The notes: generated from the sequence alone by a model not told the origin. DNA of 64,000 nucleotides from CBDAUN01 sp965214875 (GCA_965214875.1 OZ243980.1:1736001-1800000), one strand, 5' to 3'; positions 17,090-26,561 are shown, counted from the stretch's first letter. A program made the numbers and translations.

Positions 17090-17450
17090 AGGGGCAGGGT
17101 GGTCTTGCGCCGCACCAGCAGTTGCGGACATCCTGAAGGGTCAGGGGGCTGATCGAGAAGCGCCCGCTGCTCCGGCCTCAGTGCCAGGGGCCACATTCAT
17201 GGTGTAGGTGCCGCCCGTCATGAAGCAGCGCCGGGCAAACACCTGATCCGGAATACTCGGGACCGGGTTATTCTCTGCATCTCGTGCCTGAACAGCAGTT
17301 TCCACATAATAAAAGGTCTTCGCAGACAAGCCAGTTGCGGTTATGCTTCGGATGCCGATCTGCCCACCGCTACTAAGGCCATTATTCAATTCTGCCGTTT
17401 GCCAGGTCCCTGTATCGGCTTTGAAAACCTTTGCAGAAACTAAAACTCTC
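17090..17450 (-). pseudogene. 3' fragment of a secreted-protein gene related to the one at 29431
   Basis: The minus-strand frame from about 17450 to the stop at 17141 reads KVFKADTGTWQTAELNNG and later SAKTFYYVE and FARRCFMTGGTYTMN. These match the protein encoded after 29431 in order (SARYVVEL, ASRRCFKTRGEFTNAEQN). Past the stop, another frame continues the match (LQDVRNCWCGARP against RQDIADCMCNGRRN), so there is a frameshift near 17145. The 5' part with start, C tract and signal peptide is missing; the fragment is fused to transposase debris at 17461. Confidence 0.6.
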
Positions 17451-17467
17451 CGGCAAGGCCTTTAGGT

Positions 17468-17761
17468 TCACGCAAGCGTCCGTTCCAATCGAATAATGTC
17501 GCCATCCTTGTCCAGCACGTCGAGCCCGGGCCGCTTGGCCTGGCGGAACAGCTGGCGGACCTCGGACTGCCGCCGCTTCAGCTCGGCCTGCCGTGCCGGC
17601 TCTTCGCTGCATGGCTTGCCTGGCGCCGCCATCGCGCAGACGATGCGCGCGAGCTGGCGTGCGCTGGCCTTGATCGCTCGCGGCGGGTCGGCTATCGCGC
17701 AGCGGCCGCGATGCCGGTCGCCGAGCGGACTTTGGTCGCGCCGGTAGGCGCTTAGATTTGT
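17468..17761 (-). pseudogene. Transposase C-terminal remnant, family uncertain
   Basis: An open minus-strand frame without a start codon reads NLSAYRRDQSPLGDRHRGRC, then IKASARQLARIVCAMAAPGK, and ends KRPGLDVLDKDGDIIRLERTLA before TGA. The pattern of a basic segment, a QLARIVCAM helix and a basic C-terminus resembles the ends of some IS transposases, but I cannot name the family. Compositionally it is more protein-like than the overlapping frames. Confidence 0.35.
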
Positions 17762-17813
17762 TCATTCGGATTGAGTTATCCACAGGGTAGGGGTACCCAA
17801 CTACAGGTATTTA

Positions 17814-18038
17814 GTGTCTGCCAGAAAACTCCATTTTTGCATTAAAGCCATTGTTTTGATTGATAGTTTGATGAGATATTGATTTCCAAGATTTCTGAGA
17901 ATGGGCCTTGCGGCCGCAAGATGCGGGCGAAATCGATTCGAATGGGCGGGCACGGCCGAATCTTCGAATTGCGAATTTCATGCAAAGATCAATAGAAACA
18001 ATATTCCTCATGCAAAAATAGAGTTTTCTGGCAAACAC
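17814..18038. mobile_element. MITE 2, non-coding, flanked by TA
   Basis: A 225-base element. The left end is GTGTCTGCCAGAAAACTC and the right end, on the other strand, GTGTTTGCCAGAAAACTC, with both inverted repeats continuing as TATTTTTGCAT-like sequence for about 29 bases. TA flanks both ends. The inner sequence is different from MITE 1, but the terminal 17 bases are shared, so one transposase could have moved both. Confidence 0.75.
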
Positions 18039-18151
18039 TAGCTATGTCGGGTTGCACAAAAAGTTGACCAATAGGCAATATGGGCCGATGCTGCCTCAAA
18101 CCATGTAAAATCAGTGTTTCCGGTCTAACGGTTTGCGTGATGGAGGCATCT

Positions 18152-19546
18152 ATGCTGGCAACTCAACGAAATACACGAATCAGTTCAGAAGCGATATCCG
18201 AACTCGTTACGTTGTTTCCAAACCAGATCTCAACTTCAACGAGTATTCGTCATCGTTTTGGCAAGGATGAGTCGTTCCACGAATCGTTTCCGCCAGATGC
18301 GGTGTTTACACCAAAGTCTAAGGATGAAGTTGTTCAAGCCGTCAAGATATGCGCCAATCACGGTACCCCGATAATTCCCTATGGCACCGGCACTAGCCTA
18401 GAAGGCAGTGTCGCCGCGCTGGAAGGGGGCATCTCATTCAATATGTGCGACATGAACCAAGTGCTGCAAGTGAATCACGACGATCTCGATATTGTCGTGC
18501 AGCCTGGCATCACGCGCAAGCAACTCAATCAGCATATCAATGATTCGGGTTTGTTCTTTCCAATCGATCCGGGCGCGGACGCATCGCTGGGCGGCATGGC
18601 ATCGACACGCGCTTCCGGAACGAATGCCGTCAGATACGGCACAATGCGCGAGAATGTGCTAGCACTGTCTGTCGTTTTAGCGGATGGCCGAACCATAAAA
18701 ACATCTCGGCGCGCGAGAAAATCAGCGGCTGGCTATGATTTGACGCGACTGTTCATCGGCTCTGAGGGCACACTCGGCATTATCACTGAGTTGACCTTGA
18801 GAGTCTACGGAATCCCCGAAAAGATATCGTCGGCGATTGTAACGTTCTCAGACTTGGATTGCGCGGTTCGATCAGTTATCGAGACGATTCAGATTGGCAT
18901 TCCGATTGCTCGCATTGAGATTCAAGACGACAAGATGATGCAATGCATCAACCGATACTCAAAGACAAGCTATCCCGAGCAAAATACACTGTTTCTTGAA
19001 TTTCATGGTACTGATGCCTCAGTTGCGGAGCAGGTCGAGACCGTCAGGATGATCTGCGAATCGCATGGTGGCGGCCGTTTTCAATGGGCTCAGCAAGCAG
19101 AAGATCGCAACAAGCTATGGCAAGCGCGCCACGATGCCGCTTATGCGGCAAAAAACATGCGGCCGAATTCCGAGATATTTGCTACCGATGTTTGCGTGCC
19201 GATTTCAAGACTGGCAGAGTGCATCACTGAAACGAAAAACGACATTGAGCGGTCGAATTTGCTGGCGCCTATTGTGGGGCATGTCGGCGACGGCAACTTT
19301 CATCTGGTTCTGCTTGTGGATCTATCGGACTCCGAAGAGGTGAAGCGGGCGCATGCGCTTCATGAGCGGATGGTTATGCGCGCACTGGAATTGGATGGCA
19401 CGTGCACCGGCGAGCATGGAATCGGCTATGGAAAGATGGATTTTCTGATTGCCGAGCATGGGGAGGCCGTCGGAGTTATGCGCCAGATCAAAATGGCGCT
19501 TGATCCTGCCAATATCATGAATCCCGGGAAGATCTTTCGCATTTAG
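18152..19546 (+). CDS. FAD-linked oxidase, GlcD/D-lactate dehydrogenase type
   Basis: A 464-residue flavoprotein of the VAO/PCMH family that oxidises 2-hydroxy acids such as D-lactate or glycolate. The FAD-binding half carries IIPYGTGTSLEG (about residue 68) and ADASLGGMASTRASG (about 145), then GYDLTRLFIGSEGTLGIIT (about 195). The C-terminal half contains HVGDGNFHL (about 370, metal/flavin ligands) and GTCTGEHGIGYGK (about 415). The start at 18152 has GGAGG five bases upstream, better than the in-frame ATG at 18140. It stands alone, without glcE or glcF, so the single-subunit D-lactate dehydrogenase type is more likely than glycolate oxidase. Confidence 0.85.
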   Translation: MLATQRNTRISSEAISELVTLFPNQISTSTSIRHRFGKDESFHESFPPDAVFTPKSKDEVVQAVKICANHGTPIIPYGTGTSLEGSVAALEGGISFNMCDMNQVLQVNHDDLDIVVQPGITRKQLNQHINDSGLFFPIDPGADASLGGMASTRASGTNAVRYGTMRENVLALSVVLADGRTIKTSRRARKSAAGYDLTRLFIGSEGTLGIITELTLRVYGIPEKISSAIVTFSDLDCAVRSVIETIQIGIPIARIEIQDDKMMQCINRYSKTSYPEQNTLFLEFHGTDASVAEQVETVRMICESHGGGRFQWAQQAEDRNKLWQARHDAAYAAKNMRPNSEIFATDVCVPISRLAECITETKNDIERSNLLAPIVGHVGDGNFHLVLLVDLSDSEEVKRAHALHERMVMRALELDGTCTGEHGIGYGKMDFLIAEHGEAVGVMRQIKMALDPANIMNPGKIFRI

Positions 19547-19737
19547 CCCTTTTTCTCGAAACGAAAAAAGCAATGTCGGCGCAAGCTCCGAAGGTGCCTT
19601 CTCGCCCGAATTCCGACTTGCCGGATTAGGCAAAAGCACTATGCCTTGTTGCGGCTTTCGAGCTTTGGGTCGGGGCGCCTTTCAGGAGAGTGCCGGGCAA
19701 TGAATCAGTCGGCCGACTTCGAAAAGACAGGCACAGG

Positions 19738-20013
19738 CTACGGCAGCATTGAGGCGATGATGCTGAACCCGCCGATCACGGCACCAACCATGATCGGTAG
19801 CGAGAGTCCCACCACCCATTTCAGCCAGACCAGGTCAGACTTCACCTGCGCCAGGTCTTCCTTGGTCGCCAGATGCTTCAGATCGTCCTTGGTCGCCAGA
19901 TCGCCCTGAACATCCTTGACTACCAGGGCGATTGCGTCGGCCTGGCTTGGCTCAAAGCCGACTTTCTGCAAATCCTTCGATGCGGTCAAGGTGTCAAATG
20001 CAACGCTGCCCAT
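19738..20013 (-). CDS. Small coiled-coil membrane protein, DUF1640-like
   Basis: 91 residues. The N-terminus (FDTLTASKDLQKVGFEPSQA) and the repeated ATKDDLKHLATKEDLAQVK coiled-coil segment are hallmarks of the DUF1640/CCDC90-like group. A hydrophobic C-terminal helix (WVVGLSLPIMVGAVIGGFSI) anchors it to the membrane. Such genes often sit near mobile DNA; no function is established in bacteria to my knowledge. Convergent to the FAD oxidase. Confidence 0.6.
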   Translation of the reverse strand: MGSVAFDTLTASKDLQKVGFEPSQADAIALVVKDVQGDLATKDDLKHLATKEDLAQVKSDLVWLKWVVGLSLPIMVGAVIGGFSIIASMLP

Positions 20014-20111
20014 TGCTATCGCCGTGTGAAAGGTTCTGTGTTGTAAGCATTAAGGTTTCACCTGAGAATGTGTTCCGATTATACATGCCGAACCGGATTC
20101 GAGCACGATCA

Positions 20112-20777
20112 TGCACGGGTGTTCAATACATATGAGACTGTCGGGCGGCAAGCGCGCTTTAGTCGAAGTTCTGACTATACGCCTGCATGGGTGTCGCTTG
20201 TCCGAGCGCCTGATGCGGCCGGCAGGCGTTTTAGAAACGCTCGAACCGGGCCAGCTCGGCGTTCAGCGCACCCATGCTCAGCTCGCCGGCGCAGAACTGG
20301 TGAAGCTCGGCCACGGCTCGCTGCCGCCGTCGACCTGGACCGGTCCGATGTCGAACGGCGCCTAGCGGACCGGGCGGTCGAGCAGCTTCGAGGCGCAGGC
20401 GGCGGTGGTGTGCGAATAGGCGCGCATGCAGCAAAGCTTCGAGGCCGGGCAGACGGCCTCGGACTCCTTGACCGCGAAGCCGGTGTCGATGGAGACGCTC
20501 AGATGGTCGATCTGCATCATCTGGCCGGGCTTTCGACCGCGGTTGCCGCAGCTCAAGCTCGGCGGCCTGTGGCGAAAGCTCGTTGCGGATCGCGTCGAAA
20601 CGATAAAATTTCCGGTGCGGATCTTCGGTTTGCATGGCGCATTCTCCTGCCTTTCGGCTGCTGGATTATGGTCAAGTGACATGCTGACTGAAAATGTTTT
20701 CACGCACCCGCCTCTTCCCTTCGGACTGCGTCCTTCGGGAAAGAGCGGGCAGTCCCGCATTTATCTGAACCCGAACT
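20112..20777 (-). mobile_element. Internally deleted IS481-type element (copy 3)
   Basis: About 666 bases. The left end keeps GTTCAATACATATGAGACT exactly as the intact copy. The right end reads ATTTATCTGAACCCG with the GC-rich hairpin (CCCGCCTCTTCCC paired with GGGAAAGAGCGGG) next to it. The orientation is that of the intact copy at 815-2003. The outer bases have drifted, so this is probably an old insertion. Confidence 0.75.
20150..20635 (-). pseudogene. IS481 transposase remnant (copy 3)
   Basis: Starts as MQTEDPHRKFYRFDAIRNEL at 20635, matching the intact N-terminus, then loses the helix-turn-helix region and continues in shifted frames through QIDHLSVSIDTGFAVKE, DRPVR and HQFCAGELSMGAL to a decayed C-terminus. 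The second catalytic Asp and the Glu segment are deleted. Non-functional. Confidence 0.75.
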
Positions 20778-21276
20778 ATATACTGCGCGGTTTTTTGCGT
20801 ACCTGACGGACTTATCAGAGTCGACCGGCGGCGAGTTCTTGCAGTGTAGCTGTTGGCGCACATTGGCAGTAGAGCCGGGTTCACCCTGCACGGCGAGCCT
20901 AAGCCGCAAAACTGCTGCTCCGGAGCGAGTAGCGGAAGCATTGGGCAAAGTAGCCGCCTGCCCGCCTTTGCGCAAAGAGCGACTCGACTGAAATCAACCC
21001 TGCCCGCAGGCGGCCGTGCTATAGACTGGATGCACTCGCGATGAGCTTGATGGCTTGACGGATCTGCTTGCGCATGGAAAAACCAAGTATATTAAGTCAT
21101 GTGTCAGGAGATTTTTAGGTATAGGTAGCCCGAAAGTTTTGAGAAATCACAACCAAACTTTCACGGAATCAGACAGGATTCCGATTCAAGGTTTATGCTC
21201 ATTTTGACCAGAGACTTAAAGGGTTTTAATTAGCCAATAAGGCTGGCTTATGATTCGAGCTAATTGGGGAAAGCGA
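20778..21276. other. Gene-less stretch upstream of frmA
   Basis: About 500 bases. The first half is GC-rich with no start signals; the second half, from about 21060, is AT-rich and looks like a regulatory region for the formaldehyde operon. No gene seen. Confidence 0.4.
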
Positions 21277-21306
21277 TTGACAAATGCATGTCCAAATTAA
21301 TAATAT
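21277..21306 (+). promoter_or_regulatory. Sigma70-type promoter of frmA-fghA
   Basis: -35 TTGACA (21277-21282, full consensus), an 18-base spacer and -10 TAATAT (21301-21306). This would give a leader of about 170 bases before the GTG at 21481. The leader contains the words GACCGCG and TTGACCGG, which might bind a regulator. Confidence 0.55.
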
Positions 21307-21480
21307 CAGCTTAAAGTGTTTTCAAGAAAAATAAGCGATTATATTGATAATAAAAACTATAATTTAAACACTAATGTCGCATTCAATGACCGCGCATCGA
21401 AACTCCTACGGTCAAATGTTGACCGGCATGAAGATGCTGTAAAAACCGCCATAATTCAAAATTCAACTAGAGGTGTAAAT

Positions 21481-22593
21481 GTGGAAACCAAAGCAGCAGT
21501 TGCCTACGAAGCAGGCAAATCACTCGAAATCGAAACAGTCAAGCTTGACGGTCCGAAGGTTGGAGAAGTTCTAGTCGAAATCAAGGCAACGGGCATTTGC
21601 CACACCGATGAATTCACCCGCTCGGGGGCCGACCCGGAAGGCTTGTTTCCGGCGATTCTTGGACATGAAGGCGCTGGGATTGTGGTTGAAGTCGGCGAAG
21701 GTGTTACCAGCGTTCGCGAAGGTGATCACGTGATTCCGCTTTATACCCCTGAATGCAGACAATGCAATTTCTGCACCAGCGGCAAAACCAATCTATGCCA
21801 GGCAATTCGCGCAACCCAAGGCCAGGGGCTCATGCCGGACGGAACCAGCCGTTTTTCGCTTGGCGACACTCTCCTGTATCACTATATGGGCACTTCAACG
21901 TTCTCGAACTTTACCGTATTGCCTGAAATAGCCGTGGCAAAAATTCGAGAAGATGCTCCATTTGATAAAGTGTGCTACATCGGTTGCGGGGTAACCACCG
22001 GAATCGGCGCAGTGCTGAACACGGCGAAAGTGAAGCCTGGCGATAATGTTGTGGTATTCGGCTTAGGCGGCATCGGTCTCAATGTCGTGCAAGGTGCACG
22101 CATGGTGGGTGCGAATATGATTGTCGGAGTCGATATCAACTCCGAACGTAGGGCCTTGGGCGAGAAGTTTGGCATGACCCACTTTGTCAATCCCAATGAA
22201 GTCGAAGACGACTTGGTGGATTATCTCGTCTCGCTTACAAAAGGTGGCGCAGACTTTAGCTTCGAGTGCGTCGGCAATGTCGATTTGATGAGAGCAGCGC
22301 TTGAATGCTGCCACAAGGGGTGGGGCGAGAGCATCATCATAGGCGTGGCTGGCGCAGGGCAGGAGATCAAAACTCGACCGTTTCAGCTGGTCACGGGACG
22401 CGTCTGGCGCGGTACCGCTTTCGGCGGAGCGAAAGGCAGAACCGATGTGCCCAAAATTGTCGACTGGTATATGGATGGCAAAATCAATATCGATGATATG
22501 ATCACGCATAAAATGCCGCTTAGCGACATCAACAGGGCATTCGACCTGATGCATGAAGGCAAATCGATTCGAAGCGTAGTTGAATACGCGTGA
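21481..22593 (+). CDS. frmA: S-(hydroxymethyl)glutathione dehydrogenase (class III alcohol dehydrogenase)
   Basis: A 370-residue zinc enzyme that oxidises the glutathione adduct of formaldehyde to S-formylglutathione with NAD. Catalytic zinc ligands are in GICHTDE and GHEGAG; the structural zinc lobe is [17 protein letters not shown] (about residues 90-106). The NAD-binding GLGGIG lies near 195. GTG at 21481 is the start: it has AGAGGTG upstream and gives the usual length and N-terminus (KAAVAYEAG). An upstream in-frame extension to 21316 has no family match. It overlaps or abuts fghA, forming the classic two-gene detoxification operon. Confidence 0.95.
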   Translation: METKAAVAYEAGKSLEIETVKLDGPKVGEVLVEIKATGICHTDEFTRSGADPEGLFPAILGHEGAGIVVEVGEGVTSVREGDHVIPLYTPECRQCNFCTSGKTNLCQAIRATQGQGLMPDGTSRFSLGDTLLYHYMGTSTFSNFTVLPEIAVAKIREDAPFDKVCYIGCGVTTGIGAVLNTAKVKPGDNVVVFGLGGIGLNVVQGARMVGANMIVGVDINSERRALGEKFGMTHFVNPNEVEDDLVDYLVSLTKGGADFSFECVGNVDLMRAALECCHKGWGESIIIGVAGAGQEIKTRPFQLVTGRVWRGTAFGGAKGRTDVPKIVDWYMDGKINIDDMITHKMPLSDINRAFDLMHEGKSIRSVVEYA

Positions 22594-22595
22594 CC

Positions 22596-23444
22596 ATGTC
22601 AATTGAAGTTGTCGAAGAGCATCGCTGTTTTGGCGGCAATCAGCTGATTTGCCGACATACGTCCAATGCGACCGGCACTTCGATGCGGTTTGCCATCTTT
22701 TTGCCCACGAGCAAGCCGACACAAAAGAACGCCGTATTGTGGTTTCTGCCAGGACTGACGTGCACCGAGGAGAACTTCATCGTCAAATCGGGCGCTCAGC
22801 GATATGCTTATCAGCACGAGATGATTCTAATAGCAACGGATACTAGTCCCAGAGGGGCGGATATCGAAGGCGAGGATGAAAGCTATGATTTCGGTTCCGG
22901 TGCAGGGTTCTATGTGGATGCTACAGCACCGCCATGGGACCGCAACTATCGAATGTACAGCTACATTGCATCTGAACTCCAAAGTCTCGTTGTCGCTGAA
23001 TTTCCGGTGGACAGGGATCGTCAAGCAATAACCGGGCACTCGATGGGCGGACATGGAGCGCTAACGATAGGACTTAAAAATCCGCATCTGTTTCGCTCCA
23101 TCTCGGCGTTTTCACCGATCTGCTCTCCGATGAATTGTCCTTGGGGTCAAAAGGCACTGTCAGGCTATCTAGCAGATGACGTTTCCAGCTGGAAACAATA
23201 CGATGCTGTGGAATTGGTGAAAAGCGGATGTCGAAGCGGCGAGATTCTGGTCGACCAGGGCGATTCAGATTCGTTTTTGGCTGATCAGTTGAAGCCGGAG
23301 CTTCTTACTGATGTGTGCCGCGATGCAGGGCAGCAACTGACCTTTCGAATGCAACCTGGATACGATCATAGCTACTTTTTTGTCGCCAGTTTCATCGAAG
23401 ATCACATCAAGTTTCATCATGAAAAGCTGCAATTGAATCAATGA
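22596..23444 (+). CDS. fghA: S-formylglutathione hydrolase
   Basis: A 282-residue alpha/beta-hydrolase that releases formate and regenerates glutathione after FrmA. The nucleophile elbow is GHSMGGHGAL (about residue 147), preceded by the oxyanion region LPGLTCTEENF (about 50-60). The catalytic His is in PGYDHSYFF near residue 257. The ATG at 22596 follows the frmA stop by two bases; an in-frame GTG at 22590 overlaps it. Tight coupling with frmA supports the assignment. Confidence 0.95.
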   Translation: MSIEVVEEHRCFGGNQLICRHTSNATGTSMRFAIFLPTSKPTQKNAVLWFLPGLTCTEENFIVKSGAQRYAYQHEMILIATDTSPRGADIEGEDESYDFGSGAGFYVDATAPPWDRNYRMYSYIASELQSLVVAEFPVDRDRQAITGHSMGGHGALTIGLKNPHLFRSISAFSPICSPMNCPWGQKALSGYLADDVSSWKQYDAVELVKSGCRSGEILVDQGDSDSFLADQLKPELLTDVCRDAGQQLTFRMQPGYDHSYFFVASFIEDHIKFHHEKLQLNQ

Positions 23445-23629
23445 TGAATATCTTTGCGCCTCCGTTGCTGACATGCGCTAATGCTTTCTTCGCCATGTTC
23501 ATGTTAGGCACAGTGCGAAGCAAAACTTTAATCTAGGGTATGGGCAGGCATTTCGCACAGCTTGCCATGAAGTTGGCATATTCGGTCAGTGCCGTACTTT
23601 GTCGGTGGCAAGCTGTTTGTATTGCCTTA

Positions 23630-23926
23630 CTACTCTTCTTTGTCAGGCTTCGTGTCGCTTATCGGAGCTATTTCAGATTCGTAGTAGGATTCCGAATCTT
23701 CACCGATGTTTTCTTTTAGCAATCCTTTTTCTACAAACAGTCCAAGCGTGTTGTAAACGGTTGCTCGAGAAACAGGGGGCCAAGGGCCATTCACATTGCG
23801 GTATATTTCTTCCGCTGACATGTGTTTTTCGTTTACCAAAATTACCCGCGCAATGCGTAGGCGTTGCGGTGTAGGCATGACACCGTGCTCGCGCAAGTGT
23901 GCTTCAAGGTCGGTATTTGTAATCAT
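23630..23926 (-). CDS. Fur-family regulator, truncated to the DNA-binding domain
   Basis: 98 residues. The winged-helix domain of Fur/Irr/PerR regulators is clear: GVMPTPQRLRIARVI, HMSAEEIYRNV and the recognition helix segment VSRATVYNTLGLFVEKGLL. Full-length family members continue with a metal-binding dimerisation domain rich in His and Cys (about 50 more residues); here the protein ends after YYESEIAPISDTKPDKEE with two stop codons in a row. No His-rich continuation is visible in the other frames. It may bind DNA without metal sensing, or be decayed. It converges with fghA. Confidence 0.65.
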   Translation of the reverse strand: MITNTDLEAHLREHGVMPTPQRLRIARVILVNEKHMSAEEIYRNVNGPWPPVSRATVYNTLGLFVEKGLLKENIGEDSESYYESEIAPISDTKPDKEE

Positions 23927-24158
23927 AATCGGACCGCATCAGAGTTTATTGTATTATAGCGGTTTTGATTTGATTCCGCCCAAACTTCGTGAGTGCTCCC
24001 CAAGCCAGCAAACGGACAAAACGAATCTGCGCGAAGTATGTTGAGCAAAATTCCGTGAAATGGAAAGTTCAGCTTCAACAATGCCTTATGGATATAGAAA
24101 GCATTGAATGTCAAAGTCGCATATCGAGCTTAAGTGCTTAATTGGATTGTCATTTTAG

Positions 24159-24713
24159 TTGGAGACTCACAACTTGCTAAGCGAAATCGAGAACGATTAT
24201 CGAATGCCAAGTTGTGAAAACATTGCTGGTGTTCTCGTAGCTCTGAAATCGCAAGGATTGATCCTGTCGATCGGTGAGGAAACACTTCCGCTTCAATCTT
24301 CTGTAGTGCGAAACATGGACATGTTTTCGCGCCTGGTTGTCAATTTGCCGCCAGAGCTGCCTCGTCAGGACCGAGAAACGGAGCTCGAAGCGGATCTTCG
24401 TGTTGCAGTTCACCGTCAAGATTCAAATTCATTTCTCAGCGATATTCAACAGCATGCGGTCAATATTGCGATTATTGCAGCAAGCGAGATCAGCGAGGAG
24501 TTGCTACTGCAAATATTGAACATGCTGCGTGACTCAGGTTGTTTGCTGATCATTGATGAGTCAAGTCGCGTCTCTGAGTGCTTGAAGGTGCTTGACTCTC
24601 ATGGTGTTCGTACTAAAATCGGATCAATGACTATTTTTGCCAAGTCAGACAGGCAGAAAACCCGTACTCGAAAGGGTGGACGGCGGGCTAGGGCCGAATC
24701 TTTGCAAAGCTGA
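24159..24713 (+). CDS. Hypothetical protein
   Basis: Up to 184 residues; the start is unclear (TTG at 24159, or a later in-frame ATG such as 24204 or 24315). The C-terminal half has the pattern of alternating strands and helices (IAIIAASEISEELLLQILNML, CLLIIDES, GSMTIFAK) that resembles the end of a Rossmann-like methyltransferase fold, but no SAM motif is visible. The tail RKGGRRARAESLQS is basic. I do not recognise the family. Confidence 0.4.
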   Translation: METHNLLSEIENDYRMPSCENIAGVLVALKSQGLILSIGEETLPLQSSVVRNMDMFSRLVVNLPPELPRQDRETELEADLRVAVHRQDSNSFLSDIQQHAVNIAIIAASEISEELLLQILNMLRDSGCLLIIDESSRVSECLKVLDSHGVRTKIGSMTIFAKSDRQKTRTRKGGRRARAESLQS

Positions 24714-25187
24714 TCTAACGGATGAGAGGCCATTCGCGCCTGTATTGCAATCAACCAGTTTCGTGCTCATTTTTTCAGAAGAGGATGGTGACAATCTTTT
24801 TTGCACCGCTATTTAATATAAATCTTCATCGATATGAGACTATTGATCTGCTGACTTTTTCGGGCCAATCCCACTTGAAGAATCCGAAGTCTGCTTGAAT
24901 CGATATTTTCCCTATGCTCATTGGGCAGCGTGATGCGGAAAATTTTGAATGTCTCAAGCGATGTGGAGTTCAAGGGCGTTCTGTTGAATCTATGTCGAAA
25001 TAGCAAAGACAGCATAGGATTACGAAACTGAATTTAGCTTGGCTGAGTTGCGGGTCGGCATCGATCATGATGGGAGACGCTTGGCACAGATGGCGTTATG
25101 CAGTGCCAAAATGTTTCAAAATCTAAAGTCAGCGCATCAACTTGATTTTTCGCAAGATGCTCCACTCAAAGCGACTGCTTTGCAGAT
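24714..25187. other. Gene-less stretch
   Basis: About 470 bases between the hypothetical gene and the end of gloB. Short frames on both strands have no start signals or recognisable content. I see nothing else in it. Confidence 0.4.
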
Positions 25188-25976
25188 TCACCAGTTATTT
25201 CTCAACTCCCTCAATTTTAGGAATACCGTTTTGCGGTCCGGGTTGTCCGGCAATTCCGGAAACTCTTTGCGTAGTTGATTGATCACACTGCGGCTACTGA
25301 GCCGAAAAAACGTATTGACCTTACGCTCCTGGGCCAAAGTGGTGACCAATGCCTCGTCAGGGTCTTGCCCGTTGACGCTGTTCAATAAATCGGCAGCGGC
25401 AGTGTTGTCAGGCTCCCGGTCCAGCGTGAACTTAAGGTTATGGATGATGTAGTCATGGCCGGGGAATACGCGCGTGGCATCAGCAAGTTTGTCGATCTGG
25501 TTCACGAAGGTTTCGTACAGCTCGTTGGGATGCCCGCCGTTATGGCAATTCCCGGCACCTGCATTGAATAGGGTATCGCCGCAAAAAAGTGCTGGCGAGT
25601 CCGAGTGCGCTAGCAAGCAGACATGGCTCATGGTATGCCCGGGCGTATCGAGAACTTGCAGAACGACCGTGCCGAATCGAATTTCGTCGCCGGCCCCCAC
25701 GCCACGGTCGATCCCGCGAATTTTGTCTTTCGCATTTTTGTGCGCGATCAGCTTTGCCCCAGTGGCCTTGATCACAGGTTCGTTGCCGCCCGTATGGTCG
25801 CCGTGTTCATGGGTATTCAGCACTGTGGTGATGTCCCAGCCGAGTCGATTTGCCTTTTCGAGGCATTTGCGATGATCAAGCGGATCAATTGCCATGGCTT
25901 CACCGGTTTCGGGACAACCAATCAGATAGTTAAAGTTTCTGTAGCTGTTTCCAGTCCAAATTTGTTCAACAATCAA
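25188..25976 (-). CDS. gloB: Hydroxyacylglutathione hydrolase (glyoxalase II)
   Basis: A 262-residue metallo-beta-lactamase-fold thioesterase that hydrolyses S-lactoylglutathione to D-lactate and glutathione. The binuclear metal motif THEHGDHTGG lies at about residues 55-64. Further ligands are in DTPGHTMSHV (about 112) and FCGDTLF with the bridging Asp, and GHDYIIHNLKF (about 175) is typical of glyoxalase II. The D-lactate product could feed the GlcD-type oxidase at 18152. It is a separate minus-strand unit, near the glutathione-dependent formaldehyde genes. Confidence 0.9.
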   Translation of the reverse strand: MIVEQIWTGNSYRNFNYLIGCPETGEAMAIDPLDHRKCLEKANRLGWDITTVLNTHEHGDHTGGNEPVIKATGAKLIAHKNAKDKIRGIDRGVGAGDEIRFGTVVLQVLDTPGHTMSHVCLLAHSDSPALFCGDTLFNAGAGNCHNGGHPNELYETFVNQIDKLADATRVFPGHDYIIHNLKFTLDREPDNTAAADLLNSVNGQDPDEALVTTLAQERKVNTFFRLSSRSVINQLRKEFPELPDNPDRKTVFLKLRELRNNW

Positions 25977-26057
25977 GGGAATGCCTCCGCTACTAGTTTT
26001 GGTTGTTTTTTGTGTTGCTTGCGCGTAAACGTTGTTGGCGAGATCTTTTGCGCCAGA

Positions 26058-26561
26058 CTATTTGCGAGATTCCCTCGCCGGATTGATGTGCGTAACCTCA
26101 CTCAAATCCGCACCTGTCAGACGGTATGCTTGTCCGAATCCTTTCACGTAGGTGGCGCAGCGTGCGTGGAGCAAATACAGATTGAAATCCGCAAGTTGCA
26201 CTAATGTGTCCACGATTGCGCCGAACTTGCGCCTATACGGCTCGAGCCACTGGTTCCAGTCTTCGCCATTTCGCTCAATCCTTCTTGCGTCGCAATCAAG
26301 AATAACCCGTTCGCGAGCGAAGATATTCTGGCAAGCGCTCTCATCCTCAATGATCATGGCTGAAACTTTAGGATTTTCAACGATGTTGCTGGTGTGCCCC
26401 GCAAGCGTACTGAGAAATACGCATAGCTCAGAACCGTCGCGATAAACAAAGGGCGCATAGCTTGCAAGGGGCATGCCCTCGCTTGATGAGCTTGCTAGCT
26501 CAAGCGAGCGGCGGCTATTCAATAGAATGCCGACTTCTTGGCGAACGGTTTGGTCGCTCAT
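26058..26561 (-). CDS. HugZ-like haem-utilisation/PNPOx-fold protein
   Basis: A 167-residue split-barrel protein. The N-terminal SLELASSSSEGMPLASYAPFVYRDG and the LSTLAGHTSNIVENPKVSAMI segments are the flavin/haem-binding barrel of the pyridoxamine-phosphate-oxidase fold. The C-terminal segment YVKGFGQAYRLTGADLSEVTHI is characteristic of the HugZ branch, in which a His binds haem. Its start codon overlaps the metC stop as ATGA, so it is translated after metC in the same operon. A role in haem degradation or handling is inferred from the family. Confidence 0.7.
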   Translation of the reverse strand: MSDQTVRQEVGILLNSRRSLELASSSSEGMPLASYAPFVYRDGSELCVFLSTLAGHTSNIVENPKVSAMIIEDESACQNIFARERVILDCDARRIERNGEDWNQWLEPYRRKFGAIVDTLVQLADFNLYLLHARCATYVKGFGQAYRLTGADLSEVTHINPARESRK

